Source of the DNA: Robertkochia marina
GTDB taxonomy: Bacteria > Bacteroidota > Bacteroidia > Flavobacteriales > Flavobacteriaceae
NCBI RefSeq assembly: GCF_004799345.1
Contig: NZ_SSMC01000001.1
Coordinates: 310,001 to 374,000, forward strand
Reading direction: 5' to 3'
DNA length: 64,000 nucleotides
Below the pieces are notes generated by a model, which was not told the DNA's origin, did no database searches, and saw nothing but the letters and a program-made list of their open reading frames with translations. The position numbers and the translations under genes were made by a program. Of this stretch, positions 7,583-15,168 are shown piece after piece (the first letter of the stretch is position 1; each line of letters begins with the position of its first letter).

Positions 7583-8943
7583 GAATCTATATCGTATTCC
7601 TTGATCTTGTTGTAGAGCGTTTTTCGGGTGATCTGAAGCATCTTTGCGGCTCTGGTCTTATTGTTATCAGCCTCTTTCAGCGCATTGAGAATAAGGGAGC
7701 GTTCATGGTCTTTTGTCGAAAAGGAAGCAGACCTGGCGGGTTGATGGTCGGCAAGGGCCATTTGTATGAACTCTTGTGGAAGGTCCTTTTTACCAATGAT
7801 GCCATTTCTGCATAGCAAGACCGCTCTTTTGACAATATTAAAAAGTTCTCTGAGGTTTCCAGGCCAATGGTATTCCTGAAAGATCCTGATCACCTCATCA
7901 GAGAAGCCAACCACTGATTTCTCTAATTGAGCATTGGAGTGTTGAAGGAAGTGATCTGCAAAGATCATCATATCTTCTTTTCGCTCCATTAGAGAAGGCA
8001 CCCTGACGGAGAACTCATTAAGGCGGTGAAAAAGGTCTTCTCTGAACCGGCCGTCTTTTACAGCCTCCTGAAGATCTTCATTGGTGGCCGAGATCACCCG
8101 GATATCCACCTCAAGTTCCTTACTGCTACCTATGGGCTTCACCCTTCGTTCCTGAAGGGCCCTCAGTAGTTGTACCTGCACCTCATAGGGCAGATTACCC
8201 ACCTCATCTAAAAACAGGGTACCCCCATTAGCTTCTTCAAAATGACCTTTTTTATCCTGGACGGCACCGGTAAACGATCCTTTTAAATGCCCGAAGAATT
8301 CGCTTCCCGCAATTTCTCTCGGAATGGCTCCGCAATCTACCGGTACAAAGGGCTTATTTCTTCGTTTACTTAGATTGTGAATACGCTGCGCCACCACCTC
8401 CTTCCCGGTACCACTTTCCCCGGTGATCAGCACCGACATATCTGTAGGAGCTACCAGAGAAACATATTCATTAAGCTTTTCTGATGCCTGGCTTATCCCT
8501 CTTACCTTTTCACCCGCGTCTTCCAAAATTGCTGCAGCCGGAGTATTAGACTGTTTGTTTGGCACTTCAGGCACGGTATCGGGCACTTTTTTAAGGGCAT
8601 TGCCAAGAACTTCCAGGACTTCTTCCTTATTGAAGGGTTTCGAGATGTAATCAAAAGCTCCTTTCTTCATGGCCTCAACAGCCGAGGCCACCTGGGCATA
8701 ACCGGTCATTAAAATGACCGGGAGGTGCGGATGATGATCCTTTATACGACTCAGAATATGAATACCGTCTTCATCCGGCAGTCTGAGATCAGTAAATACC
8801 AGGTCGTAAGACTCTGAGGTAAGGTGTTCAAACGCCGCCTCAGCATTCGTACATGCATCTACTGCATAACCGTGTCTTTCCAGGAATTGTTTAAACATCC
8901 TGGAGAAATTGATATCATCTTCAATAAGCAGCAGTCTTTGCAT
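7579..8943 (-). CDS. NtrC-family sigma-54-dependent response regulator
   Basis: A 454-residue activator of sigma-54 RNA polymerase. Residues 1-120 are a receiver domain with Asp52 (LVFTDLRLP). The AAA+ domain has Walker A GESGTGKE (175-182) and the sigma-54 contact loop GSFTGA (222-227; the usual form is GAFTGA, and the second position is Ser here). The C-terminus is a Fis-type helix-turn-helix (NNKTRAAKMLQITRKTLYNKI). I choose the ATG ending at 8943 because the receiver fold begins at MQRLLLIEDD; an upstream frame extension lacks family character. It is convergent with the hybrid kinase, with stops overlapping at 7579-7582, and rpoN lies at 53.6 kb. Confidence 0.94.
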   Translation of the reverse strand: MQRLLLIEDDINFSRMFKQFLERHGYAVDACTNAEAAFEHLTSESYDLVFTDLRLPDEDGIHILSRIKDHHPHLPVILMTGYAQVASAVEAMKKGAFDYISKPFNKEEVLEVLGNALKKVPDTVPEVPNKQSNTPAAAILEDAGEKVRGISQASEKLNEYVSLVAPTDMSVLITGESGTGKEVVAQRIHNLSKRRNKPFVPVDCGAIPREIAGSEFFGHLKGSFTGAVQDKKGHFEEANGGTLFLDEVGNLPYEVQVQLLRALQERRVKPIGSSKELEVDIRVISATNEDLQEAVKDGRFREDLFHRLNEFSVRVPSLMERKEDMMIFADHFLQHSNAQLEKSVVGFSDEVIRIFQEYHWPGNLRELFNIVKRAVLLCRNGIIGKKDLPQEFIQMALADHQPARSASFSTKDHERSLILNALKEADNNKTRAAKMLQITRKTLYNKIKEYDIDS

Positions 8944-9002
8944 ATATGATGGCTTGCCTCTATAAAAATATACATGTAAATATCTGTTATTTAAGTGATT
9001 AC

Positions 9003-9036
9003 ACAAAAAAAAGGATGGGCAAACCCATCCTTTTTC
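9003..9036 (-). terminator. Terminator of the PepSY-like gene
   Basis: Stem AAGGATGGG/CCCATCCTT with a 4-nt loop, flanked by A and T tracts, between the PepSY-like gene and the NtrC-type regulator. Confidence 0.85.
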
Positions 9037-9070
9037 TAAATCAAACTAACTAACTTACTATATGCAGACT

Positions 9071-9379
9071 TTACATTTGGATCCACTCTCCATTTTCATT
9101 TGCATAGAGGGTGGCTGTTTCTTCACCCATGGTAACTTCCAGCTTGTACTCATTAGCCTCGTTTACATAGGCTTTTGAGATCTCAGCTCCCGGATAGTCA
9201 TTGGCAAGTGCATCTTTTACTGCCTGAGGTACCTCATCGTGGGCAATCTCAGTAAATTCTTCCTGTACTACTTCCATATAGATATCTTCAGAGATACCAT
9301 CGTGGAAAATTACGGGAGTTGCCGCGAATGAAGTAAAACTTCCTAAAGCTAAAGCTGAAACTAATACTAGGTTTTTCAT
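9071..9379 (-). CDS. Small secreted PepSY-like protein
   Basis: A 102-residue exported protein. Residues 1-19 are a signal peptide (cut near SFA/ATP). The rest resembles one PepSY-like alpha/beta unit: VPQAVKDALANDYPGAEISKAYV, then a strand pair EYKLEVTMGEETATLYANENGEW. Such small periplasmic proteins are common in Flavobacteriia and are often transcribed next to two-component systems, but their role is not established. It precedes the NtrC-type gene on the same strand, separated by a terminator. No enzymatic residues are evident. Confidence 0.75.
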   Translation of the reverse strand: MKNLVLVSALALGSFTSFAATPVIFHDGISEDIYMEVVQEEFTEIAHDEVPQAVKDALANDYPGAEISKAYVNEANEYKLEVTMGEETATLYANENGEWIQM

Positions 9380-9464
9380 GATTGTTTTATTTTAAGTTAA
9401 ACGTGTTTGATTAGTATGTTGCCACTATCGTACCATTTGAAAAAACACTGATGCCAAAACATAA

Positions 9465-9500
9465 AAAACCCTTGTAAAGGCCTTATTTTACAAGGGTTTT
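9465..9500 (-). terminator. Terminator of the DUF4301 operon
   Basis: 14-bp perfect stem AAAACCCTTGTAAA/TTTACAAGGGTTTT with an 8-nt loop; a T tract follows on the minus strand. It lies about 100 bp past the DUF4301 stop. Confidence 0.85.
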
Positions 9501-9556
9501 AGAAATTTTGTCAAAAAATGTGATCTAAAGGATCACTGTGTAATTTGCGGGAACAG

Positions 9557-9573
9557 TGTGTAATAATTACACA
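9557..9573. promoter_or_regulatory. 17-bp palindrome between DUF4301 and the PepSY-like gene
   Basis: TGTGTAAT-A-ATTACACA is a perfect odd palindrome. A second half-site, CTGTGTAAT, lies at about 9536-9544. It could be an operator, a decay site or a weak hairpin; nothing shows which. Confidence 0.35.
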
Positions 9574-9600
9574 GTTTTCTGTATACCTGAAGCATCAAAC

Positions 9601-11163
9601 CTAGAGTGCCCTTACCTGATGCGGTTGTTTTAAAAGGTCAACCACGGTCTTGGCAGGATTAAAAGTAATGAGAGGCACCTCTACAAATATGGTGTTCCAA
9701 TGGGCCATGGCCCCATTCCATAGTCCTGGTAGCTCGAGGGCTTTCAGATCCTTCCCCTCTTTGGTCTTATTGGTTATAAAGGCCTGGTTGTGGTCAATGT
9801 ATTTCAAGAGGTCATATTTCTCTCCCTTATAATTTCGGATACTGCAAACAATATCAACCGGGTTAAAATGAGTAGACTCTTTAAAGATCTTTTGCTGGAA
9901 TTTACTTTTATCATCTATCTGTGCCGATTCTATGATCTGCAGAGAGATATTCCCATTTTCGTCCTTTGTCCAGAATGGTCCTCCTCCGGGTTCACCCTCA
10001 TTCTGTACCATACCACAGACGCGAATAGGAGCATCGAGCTTCTCTTTTAAAAACTCTATCTGGTAGATCTCCTTGTATTTATTTACATCTGGTTTTATGC
10101 GAACGTTGAGCTTTTCAGACAGAAATGTTTTGATCTCTTCAATAGTGGCTTCATCCGGAACCGTTTCATCCAGCAATTTAGAATAGGCGTACACCTGTTC
10201 TCTGAGCTCCAAAAGTTTACCGGCAAGCATTTTCTTGAAGTCGGCCATTTCGTGTTTAAACTTGTAAACCACTACATTGTCAATGTTCTTTATAAAGATC
10301 AGATCGGCATCTTGTTCATTGAGGTTTTCGATCAGGGCACCATGCCCTCCGGGCCGAAATAAAAGATCGCCGTTCTGTAATCTGAAGGGGTCGTCATCGG
10401 GGGTTACCGCAATGGTATCCGTAGAGGTCTTCTGGAAGGAGAACGAGATCTCAAAACTCACCCCGGTTTTTTCTTCCACGCTTTTCCTGATGTCTTTGAA
10501 TTCTTTTTCAAACTTCTTCAGGTGTTCCTCTGAAATGGTAAAATGCAGTCTTGCCTTACCCTTCGCACTACTGTACAGGGCAGCCTCGTACAGGTGCTCT
10601 TCAAAGGCGGTGGAAGCCCTGGTCTTATAGCGATGAAAAGGGAGTAATCCTTTAGGAAAGGAACCAAAATCGAACCCATCTTCAGAAAGCAGTAATTTGA
10701 CAAATAAATGCTTTTGATGGTCATAAGACAACTTCACATAATCGGGATAGCGCTTTTCCATTTCCTCCATCAATTCGTGGTAAAAAGGAAACTTCTCTAC
10801 TCCCACAAAAAAAGTACGAATGATCTGAGCATTGGTCCTGTTCACATAGGCATTTACGGTTTCCGATTCCGGGTTGTAATCATTCAGAAACTCAAACAGG
10901 GCCTTAAACATTCTCGTTGCAGCTCCGGAAGCGGGAACAAATTTTAAAAGATCCAACTGATCTCTTTCCTTTTCATACCGGTTTATATAATGTTCCTTGC
11001 GATCTGCGGTAACCAATTCAATACCATGATCAATGGTGGCGGCAGCTACAAGATTCACAAAAGGGATGCCCCTTTTAAAAACCTCGATTTGCTCTTTGAT
11101 CTTTTCAGGTTTTATTCCCCGGCTTGTTATTTGTCGCAGGTCGGCTTCCAGTAAGTTGATCAT
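9601..11163 (-). CDS. DUF4301 protein, nucleotidyltransferase-like
   Basis: A 520-residue cytoplasmic protein of the DUF4301 family, with no established function. I see motifs in the order of UDP-sugar/sugar-1-phosphate nucleotidyltransferases: a glycine-rich loop FVPASGAATRMF (75-86), PKGLLPFH (170-177), RPGGHGALIENL (270-281) and FIKNIDNVV (290-298). In the UDPGP enzymes the matching segments bind the nucleotide base, the phosphates and the metal. A GT-A-like nucleotidyltransferase is therefore a reasonable inference, though not proof of activity. Its start lies inside the 3' end of the NadR-like kinase gene (59-bp overlap), so the two products are probably made together. Last gene of the operon. 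Confidence 0.82.
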   Translation of the reverse strand: MINLLEADLRQITSRGIKPEKIKEQIEVFKRGIPFVNLVAAATIDHGIELVTADRKEHYINRYEKERDQLDLLKFVPASGAATRMFKALFEFLNDYNPESETVNAYVNRTNAQIIRTFFVGVEKFPFYHELMEEMEKRYPDYVKLSYDHQKHLFVKLLLSEDGFDFGSFPKGLLPFHRYKTRASTAFEEHLYEAALYSSAKGKARLHFTISEEHLKKFEKEFKDIRKSVEEKTGVSFEISFSFQKTSTDTIAVTPDDDPFRLQNGDLLFRPGGHGALIENLNEQDADLIFIKNIDNVVVYKFKHEMADFKKMLAGKLLELREQVYAYSKLLDETVPDEATIEEIKTFLSEKLNVRIKPDVNKYKEIYQIEFLKEKLDAPIRVCGMVQNEGEPGGGPFWTKDENGNISLQIIESAQIDDKSKFQQKIFKESTHFNPVDIVCSIRNYKGEKYDLLKYIDHNQAFITNKTKEGKDLKALELPGLWNGAMAHWNTIFVEVPLITFNPAKTVVDLLKQPHQVRAL

Positions 11164-11722
11164 GTTCTATTAGTTTATCGATTAGGTTGATAGCTTCATT
11201 AAATCGTTCATCTTCTGCACCCGCAAGCGTTACAAAGGGTTTCTTGTATTTCTTAAGCGCCTGCTTAAAAAGATGAAACATCTCTTCCCGCTGCTCCGGA
11301 CGATCCCGAAGGTCATCCGCTACCCAGGGGGTATCGATGTAGGTTAACAAATATAAATGGTATTTATTTTCTACAGCATATTTTTCGAGCAAAGGGTCTA
11401 CATACCCATCGTAATAAGCCTCAGAGTAGACCTTGGTAACTAAAAGATTGGTATCGAGAATCAGAACTTTATTGGCTGTTTCGGCCAAGGTGTTCTCTAA
11501 TTGCATTTGCCCCCTGGCGATGGGCAAAATGTCTTCCGGCTGACAAACCTCTTGTTCCCGGTTCCATTTTTCCTGGAGATATTCTCTGGCATATTCAGGA
11601 ACCCATTCCGTGCTGTAATGGGCCGCCAATTTTCTGGCCAGCGTTGTCTTTCCGGTCGATTCCGGTCCGTACAATACTACCTTAACAAGGTCTCCGGGCT
11701 TTTGTTCAAGTTTTGTCTCCAT
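11105..11722 (-). CDS. NadR-like nucleoside kinase (AAA ATPase)
   Basis: A 205-residue P-loop kinase resembling the ribosylnicotinamide kinase domain of NadR, without the NMN adenylyltransferase or DNA-binding parts. Visible motifs are Walker A GPESTGKTT (19-27), EYAREY, and an LDTNLL segment that matches the acidic Walker B/catalytic position. It probably phosphorylates the vitamin or nucleoside brought in by the adjacent PnuC-family permease: nicotinamide riboside in the classical case, or thiamine if the permease is PnuT-like. It overlaps the permease gene by 46 bp and DUF4301 by 59 bp. Confidence 0.82.
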   Translation of the reverse strand: METKLEQKPGDLVKVVLYGPESTGKTTLARKLAAHYSTEWVPEYAREYLQEKWNREQEVCQPEDILPIARGQMQLENTLAETANKVLILDTNLLVTKVYSEAYYDGYVDPLLEKYAVENKYHLYLLTYIDTPWVADDLRDRPEQREEMFHLFKQALKKYKKPFVTLAGAEDERFNEAINLIDKLIEHDQLTGSRPATNNKPGNKT

Positions 11723-12315
11723 GCTAAGTATCCATATACCGCTATGATGGTAAATATAAAATATTGAATGCTGGTTAGTGTTAATCCTTTGTAAAGATAC
11801 AGGGGCACAGAGATCAGGTCACCAATGATCCAATAGATCCAGTTTTCCAGTTTTTTCCTGGCCATTAACCACATGCCGACAAAAAACACAGCTGTAGTTA
11901 CCACATCTACATAAGAGACCCACCCATCCCATTTATCGAACAATTCATAAACCAGGCTCACCAGTCCCATGGTTGCCACAAACAGGAAGACCGACCATAA
12001 CTGTTCTTTGGGAGAGGTTACCGTTACAGGAGTAAAATGATCAGGATCTACTTTCCTTGTCCACACATACCAGCCATAGATGCTCATGACAAAGTAATAC
12101 CCGTTTATCAGCATATCCCCCAGCAGTCCCCAATACCATAAAATATAGACGAATATGGCCGTCGAGATGATCCCTGTTGGGTATACCAAAATGTTCTCTC
12201 TTTTGGAATATATCACGCTGAGAAATCCGAAAATGACGGCAATGGCCTCCAGCACAACCAGGTGAACAGGAACTTCGAGGTAGGGCTCAAAGAGCAAATT
12301 AAAAATGTGGTTCAT
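11677..12315 (-). CDS. pnuC: PnuC-family vitamin permease (possibly thiamine-type PnuT)
   Basis: An inner-membrane permease of 212 residues with about seven hydrophobic helices and the family signature region YPTGIISTAIFVYILW ... YGWYVWTRK. PnuC proteins carry nicotinamide riboside by facilitated diffusion, trapped by phosphorylation; the PnuT branch carries thiamine. The gene upstream (17-bp overlap) encodes a thiamine-binding protein and the gene downstream a small kinase, and a TPP-riboswitch receptor lies about 7 kb away. The thiamine reading is therefore plausible, but substrate residues cannot be settled by eye. Confidence 0.88.
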   Translation of the reverse strand: MNHIFNLLFEPYLEVPVHLVVLEAIAVIFGFLSVIYSKRENILVYPTGIISTAIFVYILWYWGLLGDMLINGYYFVMSIYGWYVWTRKVDPDHFTPVTVTSPKEQLWSVFLFVATMGLVSLVYELFDKWDGWVSYVDVVTTAVFFVGMWLMARKKLENWIYWIIGDLISVPLYLYKGLTLTSIQYFIFTIIAVYGYLAWRQNLNKSPETLLR

Positions 12316-12559
12316 AGGTACTGCGGTCCGATTTCACGATCTTCATATACAGAAGCCCCCTTTCTGTCATTTCAAAAGCTTCTTTAATTTCCCGGTTGAG
12401 AACGCTCATAACCTCGTCATAGTTTCCATAAACCTGTGTACTCAATGGATTTTCCATAACGGTGAGCCCTGATTCCCGCAATTTTTTGATCAGGTTAATG
12501 ATAGCAGGCTCATAATCGTCCTGTATAGGCGTCAGGGTTAATTCAACAGAGATCTTCAT
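12299..12559 (-). CDS. Thiamine-binding protein, MTH1187/YkoF-like
   Basis: An 86-residue protein of the MTH1187/YkoF ferredoxin-like family. It shows the typical opening MKISVELTLTPI, then an amphipathic helix and a strand reading GLTVMENPLSTQVYGNYDEV. Members bind thiamine or its pyrimidine part and are found beside thiamine transporters. It has no signal peptide, so it acts in the cytoplasm. It overlaps the PnuC-family gene by 17 bp and starts 16 bp after the phosphopantetheinyl transferase. Family call fairly sure; ligand inferred. Confidence 0.75.
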   Translation of the reverse strand: MKISVELTLTPIQDDYEPAIINLIKKLRESGLTVMENPLSTQVYGNYDEVMSVLNREIKEAFEMTERGLLYMKIVKSDRSTYEPHF

Positions 12560-12575
12560 ATGTTAACTACGTTTT

Positions 12576-13199
12576 TTATTTGTCCTCCAGGGCCCAGGCA
12601 GCTGTAAAGCCGTCGAATTCCATAAATTCAAGACGGTATTTTTCTGAACGGGAACGATATTTCACCCAGGCTTTTGCCTTTCCTTGTTTCAAGGCAAACG
12701 GAATTACACGGGTATGGTCTTTAAAGCTCAATCCTTCGGTGGCAAAAAGCTTGTACAGGCTTTCTTTTATACACCATACTACGGTGAGGTCTCTTACCTG
12801 TGTTTTATCGAGAAAGGCATATTCATAATCAACAAACTTATCGGCAATACGCCCAATCTTTTCTCGTTGTTTTTCTATATCAATACCTACAGGTTCATCG
12901 CTGACAATAATGCCGGAGAAAATAAAAGAATGGGTGATCGATATATGACGGCCGTCGGTGAGATGGGGTCTGCCCAGGTCGTTATAATACAACTGACGGG
13001 CATCATAGCCGGCCGCCTTAAGCAGATGACGTACACTGAGGAACCCACGTTGATGGATCTCTGACTTCATGTGCGAGAGACGCTCTCTGCAATTGGAGGT
13101 CAGCACGACATCTTTTTCAAGAGTTTCCACCTCCTCTTCTATCTTCCAAATCAGGACCTTAGTGTGCTCGTTTACTGTTATTGTTTTATAAAGAGGCAT
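12576..13199 (-). CDS. 4'-phosphopantetheinyl transferase superfamily protein
   Basis: Transfers the 4'-phosphopantetheine arm of coenzyme A to a serine of carrier proteins. The 207-residue length and motifs fit the Sfp/AcpT type: GIDIE (105-109) supplies the Mg ligand Asp, and WCIKE (142-146) is the WxxKE box. It is the first gene of a minus-strand run continuing into the thiamine-binding/PnuC/kinase/DUF4301 genes, only 16 bp before the next start. Its target (fatty-acid ACP or a secondary carrier protein) is not shown by the context. Divergent from ahcY. Confidence 0.9.
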   Translation of the reverse strand: MPLYKTITVNEHTKVLIWKIEEEVETLEKDVVLTSNCRERLSHMKSEIHQRGFLSVRHLLKAAGYDARQLYYNDLGRPHLTDGRHISITHSFIFSGIIVSDEPVGIDIEKQREKIGRIADKFVDYEYAFLDKTQVRDLTVVWCIKESLYKLFATEGLSFKDHTRVIPFALKQGKAKAWVKYRSRSEKYRLEFMEFDGFTAAWALEDK

Positions 13200-13220
13200 T
13201 AAATTCTTAAAGTTATTGTG

Positions 13221-13228
13221 TACCTTTG
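13221..13228 (+). promoter_or_regulatory. ahcY promoter -7 element
   Basis: TACCTTTG matches TAnnTTTG, about 80 bp upstream of the ahcY ATG. No clear TTG -33 box is visible. Confidence 0.5.
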
Positions 13229-13308
13229 CCCGGGTAAAATTTTAGGGGAAGCCTTGCATTTTCTGCACTTCACTGCCCTGTAAATGAACGTAAAAATAAC
13301 AAAGTAAT

Positions 13309-14625
13309 ATGAGTACCAAAACTATTCCTTACGTGCCGTACAAAGTAAAAGACATCAGTCTTGCCGAATATGGTCGAAAAGAGATCGAGCTTGCTGAAGC
13401 TGAAATGCCGGGATTAATGTCCTTGCGAGAGGAATACAAAGACGCACAACCCCTTAAAGGAGCACGAATTGCAGGGTGTTTACATATGACCATCCAAACT
13501 GCGGTTCTTATCGAGACCCTTGTAGCTCTTGGAGCGGAGGTAACCTGGAGTTCCTGTAATATATTCTCTACCCAGGATCACGCAGCGGCCGCTATTGCAG
13601 CAGCCGGTATCCCTGTGTACGCCTGGAAGAACATGACCGAAGAAGAGTTTGACTGGTGTATAGAGCAAACCCTTTTCTTTGGTGAAGATCGCAGACCTTT
13701 AAATATGATCCTTGATGACGGAGGCGACCTGACCAATATGGTATTGGATCAATACCCGGAATTAACGGCCGGAATCAAAGGACTTTCAGAAGAAACCACT
13801 ACAGGGGTTCACAGACTTTATGAGCGCATGAAAAAAGGTACCCTGCCTATGCCGGCTATCAATGTGAACGATTCTGTGACCAAGTCAAAATTTGACAACA
13901 AATACGGATGTCGCGAGAGTGCTGTTGATGCCATCAGAAGAGCAACCGATGTTATGCTTGCCGGAAAACGTGTTGTGGTATGCGGTTATGGTGATGTTGG
14001 AAAAGGTACTGCCGCTTCCTTCCGTGGCGCCGGTTCTATTGTAACCGTAACTGAGATCGATCCGATTTGTGCCCTTCAGGCCGCTATGGACGGGTACGAG
14101 GTAAAACGCCTGGAAACAGTTATAGGCAAGGCTGATATTGTAATCACCACCACAGGAAACAAGGATATCGTAAGAGGAGAGCACTTCGAAGCGATGAAAG
14201 ACAAGACCATCGTTTGTAATATAGGGCACTTTGATAATGAGATCGACGTTGCATGGTTAAAAGAAAACCATGGTAATACACATGTAAATATAAAGCCTCA
14301 GGTTGATAAATATACCGTGAATGGTAATGACATCATTCTGCTTGCAGAAGGGCGCCTGGTGAACCTTGGATGTGCCACAGGACACCCAAGTTTTGTGATG
14401 AGTAACTCATTTACGAACCAGACCCTGGCTCAGATCGAACTCTGGAATTACTCAGAAAAGTATAAGAACGAGGTTTATATGCTTCCGAAACACCTTGATG
14501 AGAAGGTAGCGAAACTTCACCTGGAAAAGATCGGTGTAGAACTTACCGAACTTCGTCAGGACCAGGCTGAGTATATCGGGGTAGAGGTTGAAGGACCTTT
14601 CAAACCGGAATATTATCGTTACTAG
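13309..14625 (+). CDS. ahcY: Adenosylhomocysteinase
   Basis: Hydrolyses S-adenosylhomocysteine to adenosine and homocysteine, clearing the inhibitor left by methyltransferases. The 438-residue length is normal. The substrate-domain motif LDDGGDLT (135-142) and catalytic His59 (GCLHMT) region are present. The NAD-binding Rossmann motif is GYGDVGKG (226-233). The C-terminus carries the family ending KPEYYRY. It has its own promoter and a strong terminator, so it is monocistronic. It faces ctaD convergently across repeat island C. Confidence 0.98.
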   Translation: MSTKTIPYVPYKVKDISLAEYGRKEIELAEAEMPGLMSLREEYKDAQPLKGARIAGCLHMTIQTAVLIETLVALGAEVTWSSCNIFSTQDHAAAAIAAAGIPVYAWKNMTEEEFDWCIEQTLFFGEDRRPLNMILDDGGDLTNMVLDQYPELTAGIKGLSEETTTGVHRLYERMKKGTLPMPAINVNDSVTKSKFDNKYGCRESAVDAIRRATDVMLAGKRVVVCGYGDVGKGTAASFRGAGSIVTVTEIDPICALQAAMDGYEVKRLETVIGKADIVITTTGNKDIVRGEHFEAMKDKTIVCNIGHFDNEIDVAWLKENHGNTHVNIKPQVDKYTVNGNDIILLAEGRLVNLGCATGHPSFVMSNSFTNQTLAQIELWNYSEKYKNEVYMLPKHLDEKVAKLHLEKIGVELTELRQDQAEYIGVEVEGPFKPEYYRY

Positions 14626-14646
14626 AGAACGATCAGTATAGAAGTA

Positions 14647-14675
14647 AAAGCCCCGCTAGTGCGGGGCTTTTTTTA
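14647..14675 (+). terminator. ahcY terminator
   Basis: Stem AAAGCCCCGC/GCGGGGCTTT with loop TAGT and a following T tract. The 8-bp repeat array starts immediately after it. Confidence 0.93.
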
Positions 14676-15116
14676 GTTATAGGGTTATACAGTTATGCCG
14701 TTATGCGGTTATAATGCTGATGTCTTCGCGAGGCCGCCCTTTGGGCCAACGTGGCGATCTCCCGTATTTGAGCACTAAATTTACTGCTGAATAAGAAGCC
14801 CTCCCCCTCAAAACCACCCCGTCTACCCAGCGCGCCGGCTGGCCCCCCTGGCTGCCGCCAGGCAGGTTCGCTAAAAACAGCCATTTTGGAATCGAATTCC
14901 CCTCCCCTTGGGAGGGGATACCGCGCTTTGCGCGGAGGGGAGGGCTTCTTCGCCGAAGTTTTACAGAAGTAACATCTCCTCTCCCTTAAGAACCACCCCG
15001 TCAGCGCCGAGGCGCTGCCACCCCTCCTTAGAAAGGAGGGGATTATTACGTTTTCGAAACGGATTAATTACTGGAAGGCTCCATCACATAACTTCATTAC
15101 CTCGTAACCTCATAAC
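14676..15116. repeat. Repeat island C with inverted 8-bp arrays
   Basis: This 440-bp convergent gap has no gene. It opens with five in-register 8-bp units related to GTTATGCG (14676-14715). A GTCTTCGCGAGGCC...GTGGCGATCTCC hairpin repeat follows (14722-14762), then an inverted TCGCTAAAA/CCAG..CTGG module (about 14827-14890) and a GGGATA-CCGCGC/GCGCGG-AGGGGAGGGC module (14915-14950). Next is a CCACCCCGTC-CAGCGCC/GGCGCTG-GCCACCCCTCC module (about 14993-15042). It closes with four in-register inverted units, ending in TAAC or TTAC, at 15085-15116. Confidence 0.8.
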
Positions 15117-15149
15117 AAAAAAAGGCCTCCGTCTGGAGGCCCTTTTTTT
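15117..15149 (-). terminator. ctaD terminator
   Basis: Stem GGCCTCC/GGAGGCC with loop GTCT, flanked by A and T tracts, 20 bp beyond the ctaD stop; it can work in both directions. Confidence 0.9.
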
Positions 15150-15168
15150 ATTATATCTGATTCACTTT

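Noticed and set aside
9380-9463. Possible sigma-54 promoter (TTGGCAT and TGGCAACAT words) upstream of the PepSY-like gene
   Set aside because: The GG-N10-GC spacing of a -24/-12 promoter is not met by either word.
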